This document shows, piece by piece, positions 57,419 to 64,000 of a stretch of 64,000 bases of DNA (its first letter is position 1; every line of letters starts with the position of its first letter). The position numbers were made by a program, and so were the translations under genes. The notes under the pieces were generated by a model that ran no database searches, was not told the DNA's origin, and was given only the letters and a program-made list of their open reading frames with translations. Source of the DNA: Liolophura sinensis (Eukaryota; Mollusca; Polyplacophora; Chitonida; Chitonidae); the NCBI RefSeq assembly GCF_032854445.1, contig NC_088296.1:26657448-26721447 (forward strand), in the 5' to 3' direction.

Positions 57419-58929
57419 AGTTCATTTATACGCATTAGGCAAAAACTGTTCACATTAACACTCATATAGAAAGTGTAAAATACAACACATAAACTATGGA
57501 GAATGAAAATGGGTACAGTTATATTGGTCGTTTTTTACAAAATGAATGTAGTGAAACCACTCCATACCAGAGTTTAAATAAGTAATAAATAGGTTACGTG
57601 TGAGTGCTATTTTGTTTTCTTTTAATATATATACCGTAAACCTTTAACCACGAAAAAAAAGATCAACCGACAGATATTGGTTATCCAATGTACAGCAGGC
57701 ACGTTTGTCATAGAATAGACGTCAATCGCATCATCCATTCGTCACCATGGCAAGAAGCGGGACCCAGAGAATGACTCTGGGTAAACTTGTTTTGGTTATT
57801 TTCAAAACACGAATAATTGTCCGATATTATGGATAGTAAGCCTACAGAATGGAGTTAAAAACATAGTGCGTGTCAGAAATTGGGTACCGCGCTTGCGCAT
57901 GTGTTTTCTCCCAGCGGCTTTTATGCAGCTTGTGCATGTATTTGTTACCGGGCGCCCAGCTACAGTTAGAATGACGCATGTATCAAGTATAAATAAACTA
58001 CTATCAACCTTTACCGTGTTACTAAAAGGTAGACATTAAATATGAGAACAGCGAAGACAACATAAGTAAATAAATAAATAAGTAAATAAATAAATAAGTG
58101 AATAAATAAATAAATAAATAAATAAAAAACAGGAAAAAAACAAGTCTTTCTTTGAATGTACTTGTAAATTCATCACCCCGAAATTTGCCCAAATTATTTC
58201 CTGTGGGGTAATTTACTAATCAGGCAGTACAGAAGCCATTTAAAATGTTCGCTTTATTCATGAGTAATCAGGTTTGTTATTGTTATACTAGCTCTGATTT
58301 CGAACACACGACCTCATTTGTCCAGCAACTCGCTGTGAACGAGACATGCCTAGATGTTGTATCTGTATTATTTGTTTAAACATGTACAGCTGGTACATTG
58401 ACAAATTTATGTCAGACGACTGAAACCTAAGTGCCACATGCTGCATGTCCATCCAGGAACAGATTTTCGTGTGAAGCCTGTATTCTGCTGAAGCATTTCC
58501 ATGTGCCAATATTATTGCAAACCGTTGACTGCATCTTTTTGCACCATTCCGTCCTAATTTCGTACTCTATATACTTTCTTCGATAACTGGTTGTTTGTGT
58601 TAAACGTCGCTATGGGAATTGGTCTTGCGACTATTGACCGGGACGTCTATCTTGGTTGACGGCTGGTGCACGAATGTTTCAACCCCCAGATAGACAATAA
58701 TGCTGATTGTACAACAGGCTGAACTTGGGAATTTCTATTTGAATATTGATTTACATGTTGAACGCCTTAACATCGATGTATTCTTCAGCCGTAATCAACG
58801 TCACCTATCTCTGCATAGCCTCGTGGAATCTCAAATCTCGTGTGACCTGACGTAAGCGCGGCTGCCTCGTAGCGCAGCGTTGGACAACAAGCAATTGTTC
58901 AAAACGTTAATATATGTACATGTATAGTG
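57419..58929. other. Non-coding stretch with an (AAAT)n microsatellite
   Basis: The AAAT/AAGT repeat lies at about 58062-58127. No gene recognised. Confidence 0.5.
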
Positions 58930-58932
58930 AAA

Positions 58933-59335
58933 TCAGATATTCAAGAAACAGTATATAGAATTCCGCTTTAACCACACGGCCAACTTTGGCCAAATGTTTA
59001 GCCTATTGATAGAATCATGTACATCCGCTTTAACCAGTCGGCCAACTTTGGCCAAGGGTTTAGCCTATTGATTTAATCATGTACATTCGTTTTAACCACT
59101 CGGCCAACTTTAGCCATGGGCTTAGTTTATTGATTTAATCATGTACATCCGCTTTAACCACTCGGTCAACTTTGGCCAAGAGTTTAACCTATTGATTTAG
59201 TCGTGTACATTCGCTTTAACTACTCGGCCAACTTTGGCCAAGGGTTTAGTTTATTGATTTAATCATGTACATTCGCTTTAACCACTCGGTCAACTTTGGC
59301 CAAGAGTCTAACATATTGATTTAGTCGTGATTTAG
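58933..59335. repeat. Minisatellite, 62-bp unit, block 1
   Basis: About 6.5 copies of CCGCTTTAACCACTCGGCCA, ACTTTGGCCAAGGGTTTAGC and CTATTGATTTAATCATGTAC. Confidence 0.93.
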
Positions 59336-59481
59336 GTCTGAGCGCATGTCATGTATGCTGCAAAAAACCAAACTGCGTTCACTGATGCCAAAACGATTAA
59401 ACTAATGGACAAAAGACCAAAGTGGATTTGCGACGGAAGCAGATTCCTATTGCTGGTAACACGAGCACTTCATTACGACGT
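59336..59481. other. Unique spacer between blocks of the 62-bp array
   Basis: About 146 bases unrelated to the unit. Confidence 0.6.
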
Positions 59482-59825
59482 TCAGATATTCAAGAAACAG
59501 TATATAGAATTCCGCTTTAACCACACGGCCAACTTTGGCCAAATGTTTAGCCTATTGATAGAATCATGTACATTCGCTTTAACCACTCGGTCAACTTTGG
59601 CCATGGGCTTAGTTTGTTGATTTAATCATGTACATCCGCTTTAACCACTCGGTCAACTTTGGCCAAGGGTTTAGCCTATTGATTTAGTCATGTACATCCG
59701 CTATGACTACTCGGCCAACTTTGGCACAGGCTTTAACCTATTTATTTAATCATGTACATCCGCTTTAACCACTCGCCCATCTTTGGCCAAGGGTTTAGCC
59801 TATTGATTTAGTCATGTACATCTGT
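59482..59825. repeat. Minisatellite, 62-bp unit, block 2
   Basis: Begins with the same 88-base sequence as block 1, including the flank CAGATATTCAAGAAACAGTA, 549 bases downstream of it. Confidence 0.93.
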
Positions 59826-61196
59826 CCTAACGTATGACTTATCAACCACGTATCTCCAAAAGAACTAATCTTAACTCGGCGAAACTTCATATATAGATCC
59901 ATTAGAGGACATTGGAGATGCGATTAGACTACGATCAGCGCTGAAGTTTGTCCAGCCTGCTCAGACCAGAGTTGCTTTTTTTTTCACTTTAGTGAACACC
60001 CTGATGTCCAGCAAACCCGTTAAGTCCAGGTATATGACATATGTAAACGTGCACGTCTACACGCTGACTTGAGAGCTCTTTTCCTGGCAGCAGAATTTTA
60101 GCCCCCTGGCAGTTTTGTGATCTTCAGCACATCCCCCCCCCCCCCCCTTCCGCCATCCATATCAGCCATTCTTCATACTCGGCTGTACATACAGGCCACA
60201 AGAAAATACCATGTACAAAATCCTGGGCACAGGTAACGTGCCTGGGGTAAGCGTGTGTACTATGCAAGCTGTTACCTGTCGCTCTCCGGGCAGATTATCC
60301 CATTGTGGCTTGCTGCAGGATGTGTTGCGTTCAAACAACAGATACGACATGACGGAAGTGAAACCCATATGTATACTCTGACTGCGTCAATGTCTCTTGT
60401 CCGGCTATATCGTAAATTTGTCGGCAATGAATCAGCTTCACGTTGTTATGTCTGGTGTTATCAGCATGGAATGTTAGTAAATGTGTCGGCATGGGACAAC
60501 CATACGGTGTCCTCTTTAGTGTTTTCAGTATTGCGTTCCAGTGTGGCAGCACTGTAAGTTTGTGGGCATTGGGACTAGCCAGCTAGCCGATATCATGAAA
60601 TTATCAAAGTGATGCTGAAAGAGAAGTTGTACAATCCCCAGGCAGACGAAACATTTATTTATTTTGATTCTTGTTTAACGCCATACTAAACATTTTTCAC
60701 GTGGTGATAGCGAACAGCTACGTTCGGTTTTGAACCCTCAAGGGATAAAGAAACAAAGAAACTAACTGTACCACACACAGATCTTGGCAGTCTCAGTGCG
60801 TGTGTGTGTGTGTGTGTGTGTGCGTGTGTGCGTGGCCTAGGTATATAGAGTGACGTACACCCGGGAATACTATCATGACGTGCGCATGTGCCCACGTTTC
60901 TGACGCCTATCGTTCTTTCAAGGGTCTATAACTGATCGAAGATTCTGACTGATTCACGGTATTTCTTCTGCCCACAACTCTGATAAAAAAACCAAAACAA
61001 CAAAATAAAGCAACAACAGGCTGAACACACATGAACACAGATGCTTCTGAACTAATGTTTGTAGAGAGTTGATTTATCCCCAGTACAACTTTACCGTTCA
61101 AGCGGCGCGTGAGCCTGGGAAGCGGCTGAGCTATATAACCTAGATATGACTAGTCAAAAAAAAATGCCAACTTAAATATAGGGGATGGAGAGGGTG

Positions 61197-61228
<32 letters not shown>

Positions 61229-61734
61229 GGGGCTTGTGTTATGAAAGCAAACCTAAAGATTCTAATATCCGCACCTACACGTACTGAAAATATTTTTAAA
61301 GAAAAAATATTGCCTTATAACAAAATATCAGGAGAATGATAATTGCAAAAGTCAAAAATATATCTTTTTGGGACATTTCCCCCCCACCCCCCACCCCCAC
61401 CCCCATCAGTTAAACACGGTCAAGTATTCGAGTTGTAATGTGGACTATGTGTCCGCGTGACAAAGTCCTCTATCATCGCTTCATCTCGTTTTCTTTATCT
61501 TCACCTGGAGGCAAAGTTTTTGCAGGAAATTATCTAGCTTATCTTTTATGCCCAACAATGAAAGCTGGTGTTCATTTTAAAGTGAGGAAAACTTTCTTGT
61601 GACCGTGAATAAAGTACCTAAAACACCAGCCCCGTGCTTAATGAAGCCTTCCGTAGGAAAGTCAACTCTCTTTCAAATGTATAAAAAAAAGTCTAAATGT
61701 ATTTTTATGCATAGATTTACTGGATGCGTGCTGG
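59826..61734. other. Non-coding stretch with simple repeats
   Basis: Poly-C at about 60136-60147, (GT)n at 60798-60832, (GT)n plus poly-G at about 61197-61226, and CCCCA-rich sequence at about 61380-61404. A SINE-like 3' remnant (TTGTTTAACGCCATACTAAA) lies at about 60655-60710. No gene accepted. Confidence 0.5.
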
Positions 61735-62095
61735 CTTACTTCACATTGTAGTGTCTGTCATTGTAATCCCCATAAAAAGATGCGTCCTGGCTTACTTCAC
61801 TTTGTAATTGTCTGTCATTGTAATGCCCATAAAAGATGCGGTCCTGGCTTACATCACTTTGTAATTGTCTGTCATTGTAATCCCCATAAAAAGATGCGTC
61901 CTGGCTTACTTCACTTTGTAATCGTCTGTCATTGTAATGCCCATAAAAAGATGCGTCCTGGCTTACATCACTTTGTAATTGTCTGTCAATTGTAATGCCC
62001 ATAAAAAGATGCGTCCTGGCTTACATCACTTGGTAATTGTCTGTCATTGTAATCCCCATAAAAAGATGCGTCCTGGCTTACTTCAATTTGTAATT
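61735..62095. repeat. Minisatellite, 57-bp unit
   Basis: About six copies of AAGATGCGTCCTGGCTTACT, TCACTTTGTAATTGTCTGTC and ATTGTAATCCCCATAA. Confidence 0.95.
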
Positions 62096-62892
62096 GTAAG
62101 GATACACTGAAGCCTTAGATCACCTTGAGGTGCCCTGTTTAATTGATAATCAGTTAAATTAACACACAACATGTCAACGTGTACAAGAAATAACGTATAC
62201 GTACGTACGTAAAGAAGAAATGCATTTGATAGCTAAACCCACCATGTGCTGTGATGTTTTGTGGAACATCGTTCGTAAACTCACATGATGTGTGATGGTA
62301 GCATGTCACCATCGCTAATTTCTCAGTGTAAACTCGTAATCTCACAGTAGAGTGTTATGGAGGCATATCAGTTTTGCTCCACACTGACAGTGTTGTAATG
62401 GTTTTTGCGCCGTATTTTCTGTGTTACGTAAACAACAATGCGCACCAATGGTTTCACTACTGTGATATTTCTTTCATAAAAAATTACTATGAGCGATAAT
62501 GGTTTTTAGCAGTACGATCATTACCGTACGAGCTACACTGATGAAACGTACCATTTTAAAGTTCATCTTGGCCAAGAGACCCGTGGAGAGGAGAAAGGGC
62601 AGAAACCGTGTGTTATTCCGTACCGTCTGCCCCAGACCCGCATGTAGCGTGCAGACCCTTACACCAAGTGGCCTAGATTCTGTATCGCGTAGGCCGCGTG
62701 CTCGTACAATTTGTTTCCATTCATTGCCTTTGGCATTAGTAATGTTCGTTTTAGGCTAATTAGGTCAAACTGCCGGTTTACATAAGCTGCGGTTTTTCTA
62801 ACTTGCGCTTGGACGACACCATAACCCTTTACAATCCGTTTCACAAGAGGAAATACGGCTGCGTACTCGCACGCGTTTCGTCCAGTTCCGTC
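62096..62892. other. Non-coding stretch
   Basis: No gene recognised. The 86-codon open frame at 62499-62759 has no family motif. Confidence 0.5.
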
Positions 62893-63082
62893 AGTTGAAG
62901 TAGTTCAAATTAGTTCCGTCATTTGAAGATCGTTTTAGTACCATCAGTTGGTGAAGATCACTTTACTACCGTCAGTTGAAGGAGAACACTTTACTACCGT
63001 CAGTTGAAGGAGATCACTTTAGTATTGTCAGTTGAAGGAGATCACTTTAGTATTGTCAGTTGAAGGATATCACAATAGTGCA
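62893..63082. repeat. Short minisatellite, 28-bp unit
   Basis: Six or seven copies of CAGTTGAAGGAGATCACTTT + AGTATTGT. Confidence 0.93.
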
Positions 63083-63214
63083 GTCAATTGAGGGAGTTCA
63101 CAGCTCCGAGGCAGGTACAGCTTTCTGTTTTCTGAACCAGTATAGGACCTGTTGAGTATGACTCTCGCCTGTGTGCGTGTGTTTGGGATCAACAATATCT
63201 GGTGTCGTTGGTAT

Positions 63215-63552
63215 GTAAGCTTGGGGTTTAAAGTCGTAATTAACAATGTTTCATTGTTATGACGACGCGGAGTGTACATATATTGTGTCTTCTTTTTGAC
63301 CGGGCATGTCCAAGCTAACAAAGGGCTGCCGTCACTGAACTACCATGCCGAAGACACCAGTTATGATGCCCCACCCTGTCACATTATACTGACACCGCGC
63401 CAACCAGTCATGTTTTCTTGCTCTAACCTCTCTGTGTTGAGCGTCTAGCGGGGCAGCAGCAAGTGTCATTTCTAAAGCTTTTTTGGCGTGGTTCGATCAG
63501 AGCTCCTGACCTCGAGGTGTACGCTCCAACCATTAGGCCAACGGAGCGGTGT
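63215..63552 (-). mobile_element. SINE family B copy
   Basis: The minus-strand head is CCGTTGGCCTAATGGTTGGA (A box) with CTGATCGAACCACGCC (B box). The body matches the copies at 25905 and 28285, and the 3' end reads TTAATTACGACTTTAAACCC. Confidence 0.86.
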
Positions 63553-63632
63553 AGAAAATTGGAGGGCTAAGACACTATGCTTAACTCAGTTTCCACTTAT
63601 CTGCTTGTTCTATTTGATTTAGAATGATCTAG

Positions 63633-63634
<2 letters not shown>

Positions 63635-63697
<63 letters not shown>
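63635..63697. repeat. (TA)n microsatellite
   Basis: About 31 uninterrupted TA units. Confidence 0.97.
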
Positions 63698-63699
<2 letters not shown>

Positions 63700-63977
63700 A
63701 CACTCACTCAGGTGTTCATGTATAACTTTTGTCTTGACAAACGCTTTTTGTGTATTGTATTCTACGTAAATCCTGATAGCCATTCCTTTACCCCGAATCC
63801 AAACAAGGTTTTACCCACCTGACGGCTTTTGCATTACCGTACGTTTGTACTTCCATACAAACAGTTAATCACATTTTATGTACCGACCACTCAATTTTTT
63901 ACAGTTTTGTTTTGCAGAAATTCACCAATTTCAGAACTGTTATACTCTGGACGGAAGCCGAAACATTTAGACTCAAG

Positions 63978-64000
63978 ATGGCCGAATCCATGATACAACT
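63978..64000 (+). CDS. Possible start of a gene cut by the window edge
   Basis: TTTTGTTTTGCAG at 63907-63919 is a good 3' splice site. About 58 bases later AAGATGGCCGAATCC gives an ATG in strong initiation context (A at -3, G at +4), reading MAESMIQ to the window edge. Too short to identify. It could equally be chance. Confidence 0.25.

Noticed and set aside
60255-60557. 100-codon open frame
   Set aside because: No recognisable domain, splice context or neighbouring exon.

Overview
The window looks like nuclear DNA of a mollusc or a close lophotrochozoan relative, and it is not prokaryotic. The evidence is one clear intron-split gene with GT-AG splice sites, many tRNA-derived SINEs ending in (AAAT)n, relics of a non-LTR retrotransposon and a Tc1-like transposon, and about 30 unrelated minisatellite arrays. 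By my count the arrays cover roughly a third of the 64 kb. The word ACATGTAC recurs throughout. The species cannot be named from sequence alone.

The only gene I can support firmly is cysteine dioxygenase (CDO1-like), on the minus strand. Four coding exons at 42059-41827, 41310-41042, 37469-37300 and 32170-32123 join in frame to 239 codons plus a stop. The enzyme oxidises cysteine to cysteine sulfinate, the entry step to hypotaurine and taurine. Its introns carry a 2.9 kb array of 58-bp units, two smaller arrays and several SINE copies. A 3' splice site directly before the start codon implies an upstream non-coding exon that I could not place.

Layout. 1-7 kb holds four minisatellites almost back to back (units of 37/33, 27, 20 and 73/75 bp). 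8.5-16 kb holds a 3.3 kb array of 92-bp units, several shorter arrays and a truncated LINE inserted in a 27-bp array. 16-30 kb is mostly non-coding, with scattered SINEs, small arrays, microsatellites and a palindromic element. At 30.3-30.8 kb a 50-bp piece of the common SINE is amplified in tandem. 32.1-42.1 kb is CDO1. 42-49 kb holds 40-, 51-, 47- and 71-bp arrays plus a Tc1-like relic. 50-64 kb holds SINEs, a MITE-like inverted repeat next to a larger foldback, further arrays and, at the extreme right edge, a possible start of another gene.

The long open frames in both strands of the arrays are products of stop-free repeat units and are not annotated as genes. No CRISPR array, operon or complete autonomous transposon is present.
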